The notes under the pieces: model-generated | What the model saw: only the letters and a program-made list of their open reading frames with translations | Told to the model about the DNA's origin: nothing | Databases searched by the model: none | Made by a program: the position numbers and the translations under genes | Assembly: GCA_020027415.1 (NCBI GenBank) | Contig: JAHRAW010000179.1 | Span: 1-14,672, forward strand | Length of the DNA stretch: 14,672 nt | Source: Gammaproteobacteria bacterium | Lineage (GTDB): Bacteria; Pseudomonadota; Gammaproteobacteria; Arenicellales; Poriferihabitantaceae | Direction: 5' to 3' | Shown: positions 1-6,238 of the stretch, one piece after another | How the letters are laid out: each line of letters begins with the position of its first letter | Position numbering within the stretch: the first letter of the stretch is position 1

Positions 1-118
1 TTGAGTCGTCTTTGCCGGTGGCGACATAAAATTCTGCAAGTTGCTTGGCATGTTGTTCGTCCTTGGCGCAGACGGAAACGAAATAACTTCGGCTTAATGT
101 TACTTTATATTTCGGCAC
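1..118 (-). CDS. Partial small hypothetical protein overlapping the hemB end
   Basis: An open frame starts at a GTG and runs off the left edge of the window, giving 39 visible residues that begin MPKYKVTLSRSYFVSVCAKD. A purine-rich GGGAG lies 7 nt upstream of the GTG, a good ribosome binding site and one of the few in this window. The start lies inside the last codons of hemB, with a 14-nt overlap in another frame, which suggests translational coupling and co-transcription with hemB. An in-frame GTG six bases further upstream is an alternative start. The visible part looks like a short beta strand followed by a helix rich in Lys, Glu and Gln. I do not recognise the family. Since only the N-terminus is present, function cannot be assigned. 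Confidence 0.55.
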   Translation of the reverse strand, partial: MPKYKVTLSRSYFVSVCAKDEQHAKQLAEFYVATGKDDS

Positions 119-1133
119 ACTCACTCTCCCGCAGCCACTCCGCAACTTGCGCGGCGTAGTAGGTTAAGATTCCATCGCAGCCGGCGCGTTTGAAGCAGGT
201 TAGGGTTTCCAGAACCGCTTGGCGTTCGTCCAGCCAGCCGTGTTCGGCGGCGGCTTTGAGCATCGCGTATTCGCCGCTGACTTGGTAGGCGAAGGTGGGC
301 ATGCCGAAGGCTTGTTTGACGCGCCAGACGATGTCCAAATTGATTGCGCCGGGCTTGACCATCACCATATCGGCGCCCTCGGCGAGATCCAACGCGGTTT
401 CGCGCAAGGCTTCGTCGGCGTTGGCGGGGTCCATCTGATAACTGCGTTTATCGCCGCCGCCGAGATTGGAAGCCGAGCCCACCGCTTGGCGAAACGGCGC
501 GTAGAAGGTGGATGCATACTTGGCGGAATAGGCGAGGATGCGCGCGTTGGGATAGCCGTTTTTCTCAAAGGCGTCGCGAATTGCGCGCACGCGCCCGTCC
601 ATCATATCGGACGGCGCAACCACATCGGCGCCCGCTTCCACATGCGACATCGCTTGCTTGACCAACGCCGCCACCGTGCGATCGTTTTCCACATAGCCGC
701 GCGCATCGCATAAGCCATCCTGCCCGTGGCTGGTGTAGGGATCCAAGGCGACATCGGTGATTACGCCCAAATCCGGCGCCGCGTGTTTGACTGCTTTGAT
801 TGCGCGTTGCACCAATCCGTTCGGATGCCACGCTTGTTTTGCATCCGCCGATTTCGCCGCCGACGGCGTGGAGGGAAATAACACCACCGCCGGGATGCCG
901 AGCGCATGGCAGCGCTTGCATGGTTCGGCTAACGCGTTAAGTCCCCAGCGAAAGATGCCCGGCATGGATGGGATGGGCTGCTTTTCCGGTTCCCCTTCGT
1001 GGATGAACAGCGGCTGAATGAGGTCGTCAACGCTTAATTTAGTTTGCCGCATCATGCGACGGCTGAAAGCATCTTTGCGCATCCGCCGCGGGCGCGTTTG
1101 CGGAAATTGTGCTGGGTGGGAGGGCTCAACCAT
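105..1133 (-). CDS. hemB: Delta-aminolevulinic acid dehydratase (porphobilinogen synthase)
   Basis: HemB condenses two 5-aminolevulinate molecules into porphobilinogen in cytosolic tetrapyrrole (heme) synthesis. The 342-aa product has the usual length. The two Schiff-base lysines are in YSAKYAS (K205) and MVKPG (K260), and the flexible active-site region reads DVALDPYTSHGQDG. That region carries aspartates (D127, D131, D139) where zinc-dependent enzymes have cysteines, so this is the Mg-dependent, Pseudomonas-like class. Other family blocks visible are APSDMMDGR, GSASNLG and YQVSGEYAM. An in-frame TTG lies two codons upstream; I chose the ATG because it is the stronger codon and because it puts the lysines at the same numbers I recall for the P. 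aeruginosa enzyme. No clear ribosome binding site is visible. The gene lies 48 nt behind the adenylate-kinase-like gene on the same strand and probably shares its promoter. Confidence 0.97.
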   Translation of the reverse strand: MVEPSHPAQFPQTRPRRMRKDAFSRRMMRQTKLSVDDLIQPLFIHEGEPEKQPIPSMPGIFRWGLNALAEPCKRCHALGIPAVVLFPSTPSAAKSADAKQAWHPNGLVQRAIKAVKHAAPDLGVITDVALDPYTSHGQDGLCDARGYVENDRTVAALVKQAMSHVEAGADVVAPSDMMDGRVRAIRDAFEKNGYPNARILAYSAKYASTFYAPFRQAVGSASNLGGGDKRSYQMDPANADEALRETALDLAEGADMVMVKPGAINLDIVWRVKQAFGMPTFAYQVSGEYAMLKAAAEHGWLDERQAVLETLTCFKRAGCDGILTYYAAQVAEWLRESECAEI

Positions 1134-1181
1134 TTTCAATTCGCCAATCCGTTGGGGCGGCTAGTGGGAAGTTTTCGGTGG

Positions 1182-2102
1182 CTACTTTCTTGGCGGTGAT
1201 TTTTTGTTGGTGTGCGCGGTGGCTTTCGGTGCGCTCTTTTTATCAACGGCTGGTTTGGCGATTTTATTTTTAGCAGCGGTCGCCTTAGTGTTTCGCGTTG
1301 GAGTGTTTCGCGTGGGCGCAGATTCTGCACGCGTATTGTTCACCGCGCGCGTGCGTGTAACGCGCTTAGTGGGTGGCGACTCAATGCGGTTGATTTGTCC
1401 GCCGGCGATGACTGTGTTGCTTTCTTGCTTGGCGGCTTCGGCGGCAATTTCTATGGTGGTGACTTCCAGCGGGCGGATTTCTAAATCCACGATGTCGCAA
1501 ATTTTGCGATGAATGGCCGCCGTGTCTTCGCTTTCATTCGCCAACACCGTGCGCAACTTGTGCTGCGCCTTGTAGTAGGAATTCAACGCCACGGATTCTT
1601 GATGATGAAGCGCAATTCTCTCGCTCACGGCTTTCCGACCGCGATGCCTGGTGGCGGTTAAATTGCCGTCGCAGTCATCGCATGTACTGTGGCGTTGCGG
1701 CGGGAAATAATGGCGGTTGTAACGCGCACCGCACTGCGCGCATTGCATCCGCCCGGTGATGCGCTTCACCAATGTTTCATCATCCACTTTAAGGCATATG
1801 GCGATTTGCACAGCTCTGCCTAACATGCCCAACAAGGTGTCCAACGCCTGCGCCTGCGGGATGTTGCGCGGAAAATCACCAATGATGAAACCGCGTTTAC
1901 TGTCGCGCGCGCGCAACCGCTCTTCCAGCAACTTGATTACATTGTCATTGGCGGTTGTTCTGGCGGTTTTGGCAACCCTGGTTTTTGCCGACTCGCGCAG
2001 CAGTTCGCGGACGGATACTTGGGCAACCCGATGCCGCGCCACCAGCAATTTGGCTTGCGTTGCTTTGCCGGAACCCGGCGCACCGAGGAGAGCCAATCGC
2101 AT
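1182..2102 (-). CDS. Divergent adenylate-kinase-like protein with a long basic C-terminal tail
   Basis: This 306-aa protein has the fold signature of adenylate kinase: a P-loop GAPGSGKATQ (residues 7-16), GFIIGDFPRNIPQA (71-84, normally GFxxDGFPRT), and a LID with a four-cysteine zinc site (C121xxC124 and C141xxC144). Key positions differ from the family. The AMP-site STGD is SVRE, GKGT is GKAT, and the LID motif RxDD..E is replaced by RHRGRK, so the two conserved aspartates are absent. The kinase core ends near residue 215. About 90 further residues form a disordered tail rich in Lys, Ala, Thr, Pro and Arg, resembling histone-H1/AlgP-like DNA-binding tails. Typical Adk is about 215 aa. The start at 2102 fits the N-terminus of the kinase fold and the strong promoter just upstream; an open frame continues to a GTG at 2192 but would include that promoter. 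I infer a paralogue with altered or reduced activity, but it could still be the working Adk. Confidence 0.8.
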   Translation of the reverse strand: MRLALLGAPGSGKATQAKLLVARHRVAQVSVRELLRESAKTRVAKTARTTANDNVIKLLEERLRARDSKRGFIIGDFPRNIPQAQALDTLLGMLGRAVQIAICLKVDDETLVKRITGRMQCAQCGARYNRHYFPPQRHSTCDDCDGNLTATRHRGRKAVSERIALHHQESVALNSYYKAQHKLRTVLANESEDTAAIHRKICDIVDLEIRPLEVTTIEIAAEAAKQESNTVIAGGQINRIESPPTKRVTRTRAVNNTRAESAPTRNTPTRNTKATAAKNKIAKPAVDKKSAPKATAHTNKKSPPRK

Positions 2103-2110
2103 AATGGTGG

Positions 2111-2131
2111 TTTGGAGTTTGGGATTTAATG
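2111..2131 (+). repeat. Degenerate heptamer repeat in the leader of the kinase-like gene
   Basis: Read on the plus strand, three 7-nt units follow one another: TTTGGAG, TTTGGGA, TTTAATG. They sit in the untranslated leader of the adenylate-kinase-like gene, which is transcribed from the other strand, so the leader RNA is C/A-rich here and shows no Shine-Dalgarno. On the transcript strand CCACCATTA also occurs twice. The array is short and imperfect and would mean little alone; it is listed because similar 7-nt arrays occur in other gaps of this window. Confidence 0.35.
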
Positions 2132-2159
2132 GTGGATAAGTGGAAATTCCGCCGCGGCG

Positions 2160-2188
2160 ATTATACCCGCGCGCGGCAACTCGGTCAA
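2160..2188 (-). promoter_or_regulatory. Sigma70-type promoter for the kinase-like gene (and hemB)
   Basis: On the minus strand TTGACC (2188-2183) and a perfect TATAAT (2165-2160) are separated by exactly 17 bp. This is the best promoter match I found in the window. The -35 overlaps the cysQ stop codon, so cysQ transcription would run through it. The predicted start is near 2153, giving a leader of about 50 nt before the ATG at 2102. It argues against the longer in-frame start at 2192. Confidence 0.75.
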
Positions 2189-3072
2189 TCACTTAGTGGT
2201 TCGTTTATTAGTGGGTCGCCCGGCGGTTGGGCGGCATCAGTATCCGCCGCCGACTCAAGACCTTGCGCGAATTGATGCCAAGCGAATTCGGGGTCGCCGC
2301 CCGCCACAAACCATGGATTTAGAATGTTCGCCTTATTGTATTGTAGCGGTTGCCCGCCCACCGTGGTGAGGCGTCCGCCCGCCGATTCAAGAATACACTG
2401 CGCCGCCGCGGTATCCCATTCCGAGGTCGGACCCAAGCGGGGATAGACATCCGCCGAGCCTTCCGCCACCAGACAAATTTTCATGGAACTCCCCATATGC
2501 GCAATTTCCAGTTGTGCAACTTCGCGCGCAAGCCGGGCGCGATAGGCGGCGACTGCGGCGCCGACATGCGCGCGGCTGACAACCATGATCGCTTTATCCA
2601 GATTGAATTTTTTCACGCGAATTGGCGTCGGCGGAGGCTTCGCCTCGCGCTTGAAGGCGCCAATGGCGGCGGCGGCATAGTATGCGACTCCGGTAAGCGG
2701 CGCATAAACCACGCCCAACACCGGGCGATTTGCTTCCAACAAGGCGATATTGACGGTAAATTCACCGTTGCGTTGCACGAAACCCTTGGTGCCATCCAGC
2801 GGATCAATCAGCCAAAAGCGCCGCCATGCGCGGCGTTGCGCAAACGGTTGCAGGGCGGATTCTTCGGACAATCGCGGAATGTGCGGAGCAAGCCGTTGCA
2901 ATCTCGCGTGAATCAGCGCATCGGCGCGGCGGTCGGCGGCGGTCAGCGGCGAGCCGTCTCCTTTGCGCTCCACTTCAAACTCGCCGGCGTATACCGCGAG
3001 AATTTCCTTGCCGGCGTCTATGGCAATGTCCACCACTTGCTGCAAACTTGCCATGGTTGGTTGGGGCTTCAT
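2185..3072 (-). CDS. cysQ: 3'(2'),5'-bisphosphate nucleotidase CysQ
   Basis: CysQ hydrolyses 3'-phosphoadenosine 5'-phosphate (PAP), the by-product of PAPS reduction in sulfate assimilation, to AMP and phosphate. It belongs to the Li-sensitive, Mg-dependent inositol-monophosphatase superfamily. The 295-aa product shows the metal site in order: GDGSPLTAAD (38-47), SEES (69-72, metal-binding Glu70/71), WLIDPLDGTKGF (87-98, D90 and D93) and EWDTAA (218-223, D220). The GTKGF form with the KGDGSPLT loop points to CysQ rather than SuhB/IMPase. The C-terminal 20 or so residues are acidic, Pro-rich and probably disordered. The start is uncertain: M1 or M7 (at 3054), neither with a ribosome binding site. 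The gene is divergent from zapE, with 129 bp between the two starts. Confidence 0.93.
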   Translation of the reverse strand: MKPQPTMASLQQVVDIAIDAGKEILAVYAGEFEVERKGDGSPLTAADRRADALIHARLQRLAPHIPRLSEESALQPFAQRRAWRRFWLIDPLDGTKGFVQRNGEFTVNIALLEANRPVLGVVYAPLTGVAYYAAAAIGAFKREAKPPPTPIRVKKFNLDKAIMVVSRAHVGAAVAAYRARLAREVAQLEIAHMGSSMKICLVAEGSADVYPRLGPTSEWDTAAAQCILESAGGRLTTVGGQPLQYNKANILNPWFVAGGDPEFAWHQFAQGLESAADTDAAQPPGDPLINEPLSD

Positions 3073-3083
3073 GATGCGATGGA

Positions 3084-3121
3084 GGTTATGGGTTATGGGG
3101 AATTAGGAATTGGGAATTGGG
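3084..3121 (+). repeat. G-rich heptanucleotide tandem array between cysQ and zapE
   Basis: Consecutive 7-nt units are seen: GGTTATG twice (3084-3097), a GGG linker (3098-3100), AATTAGG (3101-3107), AATTGGG (3108-3114) and AATTGGG (3115-3121), followed by a decaying AATTGTGG. The array lies in the divergent cysQ/zapE gap, just upstream of the predicted zapE -10 box. Its G-tracts could support only a weak quadruplex, since one loop is 11 nt. A change in unit number would shift promoter spacing rather than a reading frame. Confidence 0.7.
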
Positions 3122-3140
3122 AATTGTGGTTTGGGCGGCG

Positions 3141-3149
3141 TGGTATGAT
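3141..3149 (+). promoter_or_regulatory. Extended -10 promoter candidate for zapE
   Basis: TGG followed by TATGAT forms an extended -10 element (TGnTATAAT with one mismatch). No good -35 exists at 16-18 bp; that position falls in the edge of the heptamer array. Transcription would start near 3156, leaving a leader of about 45 nt before the zapE ATG. Confidence 0.45.
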
Positions 3150-3201
3150 TAGTTCGCGTTGTTGCTTATCGGCGCGGCGCGTTGAGCAAAGCAGGCTGGC
3201 A

Positions 3202-4299
3202 ATGAAAATAAATTCTGTTTCCCTCTTACAGCAATATCAGCAGCGGGTTGGCAACGGCGAGATTCGCGCCGACCGTGCGCAGTTTACGGCAATTCGGCAA
3301 CTCAATTCATTGCATCGTACGCTGTTAGCGCGCCAACAAAAACCAACCTGGCTGACGCGCGCGCTGAAATATCACCGCAGAACATGCCGCGGACTTTATC
3401 TATGGGGCGGCGTCGGCACCGGTAAAACCATGCTGATGGATATGTTTTATCATGCGGTCGGCGACGACTTGGCGCAACGCATTCACTTCCATCGTTTCAT
3501 GCTGTCGGTGCATGATGCGCGCAAAAAACTGGCGGGCAAGCAAGAACCGCTGGCAATTATCGCCGCGCAACAGGCGGCGCGCGGTCGGGTATTGTGCTTG
3601 GATGAGTTTTCGGTTACCGATATTACCGATGCGATGTTGCTCTCGGGGTTCCTGCATCATTTATTCTCCCATGGCGTGGCGCTGGTAACGACTTCCAACA
3701 CGCATCCGCAGTCGCTGTATCAGGGCGGCATGCAGCGGCAACGTTTCTTGCCCGCCATCGCGCTGCTCAGCAAACAAACTCGCGTGGTGAAAGTGGATAG
3801 CGGCAAGGATTACCGCATGCAACGTTTGCAACTCGGCGCGCTCTATCATGTGCCGCACGATGAACGCGCCGCGCGCGCGTTGCGGGAAAGTTTTATGCGC
3901 TTGGAAGGCGGCATGGGCGCGCAACCAAAACATTTGTTGTTGGCGGGGCGCGAAGTGGAACTCATCGCCTGCGGGCGGGGCACCGCATGGTTTAGTTTTG
4001 CCGCGTTGTGCGCCACCCATCGCTCTAAGGTGGATTACATTGAATTGTCAAAACGATTCCATACCTTGATTCTCGCCGATATACCGAGGTTGGACGCGGC
4101 GCTGGATGATTCCGCGCGGCGGCTGATTGAACTGGTGGATGAGTTGTATGACATGGGGGTGAACTTGATTGCTTCGGCGGCGGCGACCCCCGCCGATTTA
4201 TATCGCGGCACGCGCCTGCAACAACCGTTCCAACGCACCGTGAGTCGCTTGCAAGAGATGAGTTCGCGCGAGTACTTATCGCGCCCGCATCAGTTGTAA
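3202..4299 (+). CDS. zapE: Cell division protein ZapE (AFG1-like ATPase)
   Basis: ZapE is a cytosolic P-loop ATPase of the AFG1/LACE1 family; in E. coli it associates with the FtsZ ring during late division and destabilises FtsZ polymers. This 365-aa product matches the usual length (E. coli about 375). Visible motifs are Walker A GGVGTGKT (69-76), the family block HFHRFM (95-100), Walker B LCLDEF (131-136) with VTDITDAM, the sensor TTSN (163-166), RFLPAI (181-186) and the C-terminal arginine block RTVSRLQEM (345-353). The open frame extends far upstream across cysQ on the other strand. I chose the ATG at 3202 because family similarity begins right after it (LLQQYQQRV) and it follows the putative promoter. 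Only a weak AGG lies upstream. Divergent from cysQ. Confidence 0.93.
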   Translation: MKINSVSLLQQYQQRVGNGEIRADRAQFTAIRQLNSLHRTLLARQQKPTWLTRALKYHRRTCRGLYLWGGVGTGKTMLMDMFYHAVGDDLAQRIHFHRFMLSVHDARKKLAGKQEPLAIIAAQQAARGRVLCLDEFSVTDITDAMLLSGFLHHLFSHGVALVTTSNTHPQSLYQGGMQRQRFLPAIALLSKQTRVVKVDSGKDYRMQRLQLGALYHVPHDERAARALRESFMRLEGGMGAQPKHLLLAGREVELIACGRGTAWFSFAALCATHRSKVDYIELSKRFHTLILADIPRLDAALDDSARRLIELVDELYDMGVNLIASAAATPADLYRGTRLQQPFQRTVSRLQEMSSREYLSRPHQL

Positions 4300-4394
4300 C
4301 TTGCGGCGGCGTTTCTTCGGCGTTCGTGACCGCCGAGCGACAAAAATACCGGCGCGGTTGTGGGAAAACTCACGGCCAACGCGAGGCCTGCCGC

Positions 4395-4445
4395 CTACAC
4401 TGCGCGCTTAACGATGGAGGCTTTCAATCTTTCATCGTGGTGTAG
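4395..4445. other. Composite hairpin upstream of comEA
   Basis: An outer stem CTACAC (4395-4400) / GTGTAG (4440-4445) encloses an inner stem ACGATGGA (4411-4418) / TTCATCGT (4431-4438) with one G-T pair and a 12-nt loop. The two stems are separated by a 10-nt bulge on one side and a single G on the other. No T-run follows, so it is not an intrinsic terminator. It may be a structured element of an RNA; chance folding in GC-rich DNA is the alternative. Confidence 0.35.
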
Positions 4446-4578
4446 AGCAGAGTCGGCGCGCCGCGAAATTCAATTGCTTCAATTATTTTGTTTGCATTGA
4501 TTGTTTTATTGCTTGGTGTCGGCGTTCCATTCAATCCGGTTAAGCGGTTCGGTTACCACAGGTTATTAAACCAACCAA

Positions 4579-4610
4579 GCAACCGGGCAACCATGCAACT
4601 AAGGAGCAAC
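4579..4610 (+). repeat. GCAAC repeat in the comEA leader
   Basis: GCAAC occurs at 4579, 4587, 4595 and 4606, so the first three copies are spaced exactly 8 nt apart and the fourth overlaps the end of the Shine-Dalgarno sequence. The units read AAGCAACC, GGGCAACC, ATGCAACT. Position within the last 35 nt before the start codon would suit a translational regulator, but no known one is recognised here. Confidence 0.45.
4601..4606 (+). promoter_or_regulatory. Strong Shine-Dalgarno of comEA
   Basis: AAGGAG lies 6 nt before the ATG at 4613 and fixes that start over the internal Met14. It stands out because most genes in this window have no recognisable Shine-Dalgarno. Confidence 0.8.
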
Positions 4611-4612
4611 AC

Positions 4613-5026
4613 ATGAAACAGAGAAAATCTTTGCCCGCTTGCGGGCGCGAAATGGCGCGCTTTTTTCAGTGCGCGTGCGCCGTCTTAATGCTCACCGCTT
4701 TTTCAGCGGCGGCGTTGGCGGAGAAAGTCAATCTGAACACTGCGGACACGCAAGCGTTGCAGTATATTCCGGGCATTGGCCCCGGCAAAGCCAGTGAAAT
4801 CATCCGCATCCGCGAACAAGCCGGCGGCTTCAAAACGATGCAGGATTTGTTGGCGGTGCCGGGAATTGGCGAGAAAACCTTGCTTGAGGTGAAGAAATTT
4901 GGCGTGCTGGATGGCGGGGTATCCACCTTGACTGAGGAGATGGAAGCAAACCGTCCGCAAGCGTCCGCGCATCGCAAACCAGCGGAGCAGGCGGAACCGA
5001 CGGAACAAACAATCGTCAATGACTAA
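4613..5026 (+). CDS. Exported helix-hairpin-helix protein, ComEA-like
   Basis: A 137-aa protein with an N-terminal signal peptide (hydrophobic stretch about residues 17-33, likely cleavage after ALA36) followed by a tandem helix-hairpin-helix domain: VNLNTAD (39-45), IPGIGPGKA (52-60) and VPGIGEKTL (82-90). This is the ComEA-like domain, which binds double-stranded DNA non-specifically through the backbone. In competent bacteria, periplasmic ComEA pulls incoming DNA across the outer membrane. Small ComEA-like proteins are also widespread in gammaproteobacteria with no tested role. The last 37 residues are a Pro/Glu/Ala-rich, probably disordered tail not needed by the family. No other competence gene is visible, so I leave the symbol blank. 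Monocistronic: strong ribosome binding site before it and an intrinsic terminator 24 nt after its stop. Confidence 0.88.
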   Translation: MKQRKSLPACGREMARFFQCACAVLMLTAFSAAALAEKVNLNTADTQALQYIPGIGPGKASEIIRIREQAGGFKTMQDLLAVPGIGEKTLLEVKKFGVLDGGVSTLTEEMEANRPQASAHRKPAEQAEPTEQTIVND

Positions 5027-5050
5027 CCGCCCGCGTTTTATACGCCACTG

Positions 5051-5078
5051 AGGGAGCCGCAATCGGCTCCCTTTTTTT
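5051..5078 (+). terminator. Intrinsic terminator of the comEA-like gene
   Basis: A perfect 9-bp stem, AGGGAGCCG (5051-5059) with CGGCTCCCT (5064-5072), closes a CAAT loop and is followed by an uninterrupted T-run to 5078. It lies 24 nt after the comEA-like stop. On the minus strand there is no T-run after the hairpin, so it would not terminate the convergent metA operon. Confidence 0.93.
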
Positions 5079-5133
5079 ATATCCGTTCGCCGTCGCGCCC
5101 GACAACTCGGCGCATAACCGCAGCGGGCATGCT

Positions 5134-6225
5134 TTAACTCGCTTGCGCGGCGAACGCGGCGCGCAGTCCAAGCGGATCTTGCGGGTCCACGCCTTCCATC
5201 AGCACTTTGCCGCGTTGCGGATGCGCAATTTGGTAAATCAATCCCAGCCAGTTATTGACCATCGCTTTGCCGGTGTCGCCCCAAGTGTTGTCAATCCATC
5301 GGCTTAGTTCATCTTGCGGGAATGCGGGCAGGTTGCGATAATCGCCTTTGGCATTTAACACGCTTTGTTTATATTGCTCCAACAACGGCGCCGCCTTGGC
5401 GCGGAAATAGTTCTCCGGCAACGGCGGATAGTCGGCGCGATGTCCATCCAGGAAACGCTGCACTTCGCGCGCGTATTCCTTCATCAGGCTGATTGCATCG
5501 TATTCGGGATGCCCCTGGAAAAACACGAAGCGAAAGCCGTCCGGGCTGACTCCGAGGTGTAAACTGGCTTGCTCGCTGTCGGCTAACACCGGCAAGCCGG
5601 CTTGTTTGAATTGCGCAACACTCACTTCATAGAGATGCGAATGCGGCGCCTCAAAGCGGGTGTTGATGTTGGCGGTCAGCGGATGACGGGTTGCGGTGAT
5701 GCGGTTGGCATACACCCCCCAGCGTTTTTGCGGCAGCGGATAACGTTTAACTCCCCACAACAATTGCGTAATGGCGTGAGTCGCCAAACACGAACACATC
5801 ACCGAACAAACATGCCGACTCGCCCAGCGCACTACTTTTTCCAGCGGCGGCCAGAACGACTCGTTGGTAATGTCGGCTTGGGCGGGGTTGGCGCCGGAGA
5901 TAATCAGCGCATCCAACCCGTCTTGTTGCAGTTGCGCGAAATCGTGGTAATGCTGTTGGATGTAGTCGCGCGTTTGTTGGCTGCGCGAGATTTCCGCGAA
6001 GGTGAATGGATGCACATAAAACTGAGCGATGCGATTGCACGAACCGACCAGCCGCAGAAATTGTCGTTCGGTGGCTTGCAGCGCCGCGTCCGGCATCATG
6101 TTGAGAAAGCCGATATGCAATTCGCGGATGTCTTGCGCGCGCGCGCGCGCCGGCGTCAGCACCTCTTGCCCTTCTTGTTGCAATCTCGCAAAACTGGGCA
6201 GGTCGGAATGGGCGATTAGCGGCAT
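5134..6225 (-). CDS. metA: Homoserine O-acyltransferase (MetA family, probably succinyltransferase)
   Basis: MetA transfers an acyl group from acyl-CoA to L-homoserine, the first committed step of methionine synthesis, in the cytosol. The 363-aa product carries the triad: nucleophile C146 in SCLATHA, and H239/E241 in GHPEYD. N-terminal blocks IRELHIGFLNMMP and TERQFLRL are typical. It is about 50 aa longer than E. coli MetA, mostly through a longer C-terminal region. In characterised MetAs the residue after the SGAxP-type motif decides the acyl donor (Glu for acetyl-CoA, Gly for succinyl-CoA). Here the motif is SGANPA, with Ala115 at that place, a small residue that favours succinyl-CoA by inference. 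It is the last gene of a four-gene operon, 13 nt after the ATPase gene, with no clear ribosome binding site. A (GC)8 tract encodes PARARAQ near the N-terminus. Confidence 0.92.
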   Translation of the reverse strand: MPLIAHSDLPSFARLQQEGQEVLTPARARAQDIRELHIGFLNMMPDAALQATERQFLRLVGSCNRIAQFYVHPFTFAEISRSQQTRDYIQQHYHDFAQLQQDGLDALIISGANPAQADITNESFWPPLEKVVRWASRHVCSVMCSCLATHAITQLLWGVKRYPLPQKRWGVYANRITATRHPLTANINTRFEAPHSHLYEVSVAQFKQAGLPVLADSEQASLHLGVSPDGFRFVFFQGHPEYDAISLMKEYAREVQRFLDGHRADYPPLPENYFRAKAAPLLEQYKQSVLNAKGDYRNLPAFPQDELSRWIDNTWGDTGKAMVNNWLGLIYQIAHPQRGKVLMEGVDPQDPLGLRAAFAAQAS

Positions 6226-6238
6226 GGCTGCGGTTGGC

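Larger units (their letters stand above)
4300..4612 (+). other. Long gap between zapE and comEA: possible leader or RNA region
   Basis: This 313-bp stretch holds no convincing protein gene. From left to right it has a 6-bp stem (TCGGCG 4317-4322 with CGCCGA 4331-4336) just after zapE, not followed by a T-run and so a poor terminator; a composite hairpin at 4395-4445; an AT-rich block at about 4467-4512 that contrasts with the GC-rich surroundings; a weak promoter candidate (TTAAGC 4540-4545, 18 bp, TATTAA 4564-4569); and a GCAAC repeat running into the comEA ribosome binding site. An unannotated small RNA or a long comEA leader is possible, but I cannot match it to a known RNA family. Confidence 0.4.

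Noticed and set aside
2350..3201. Long open frame continuing upstream of zapE on the plus strand
   Set aside because: It lies antisense to cysQ, whose motifs are unambiguous; the translated stretch is low-complexity Arg/Gly/Ala-rich and unlike ZapE. Such open frames are expected opposite GC-rich genes.
4317..4346. Hairpin after zapE as its terminator
   Set aside because: The stem is 6 bp and is followed by GCGACAAAAA, not by a T-run on the transcribed strand.
5602..6219. 205-codon plus-strand frame opposite metA
   Set aside because: Composition is Arg/Gln/His-rich, with no recognisable domain, and metA on the other strand is certain.
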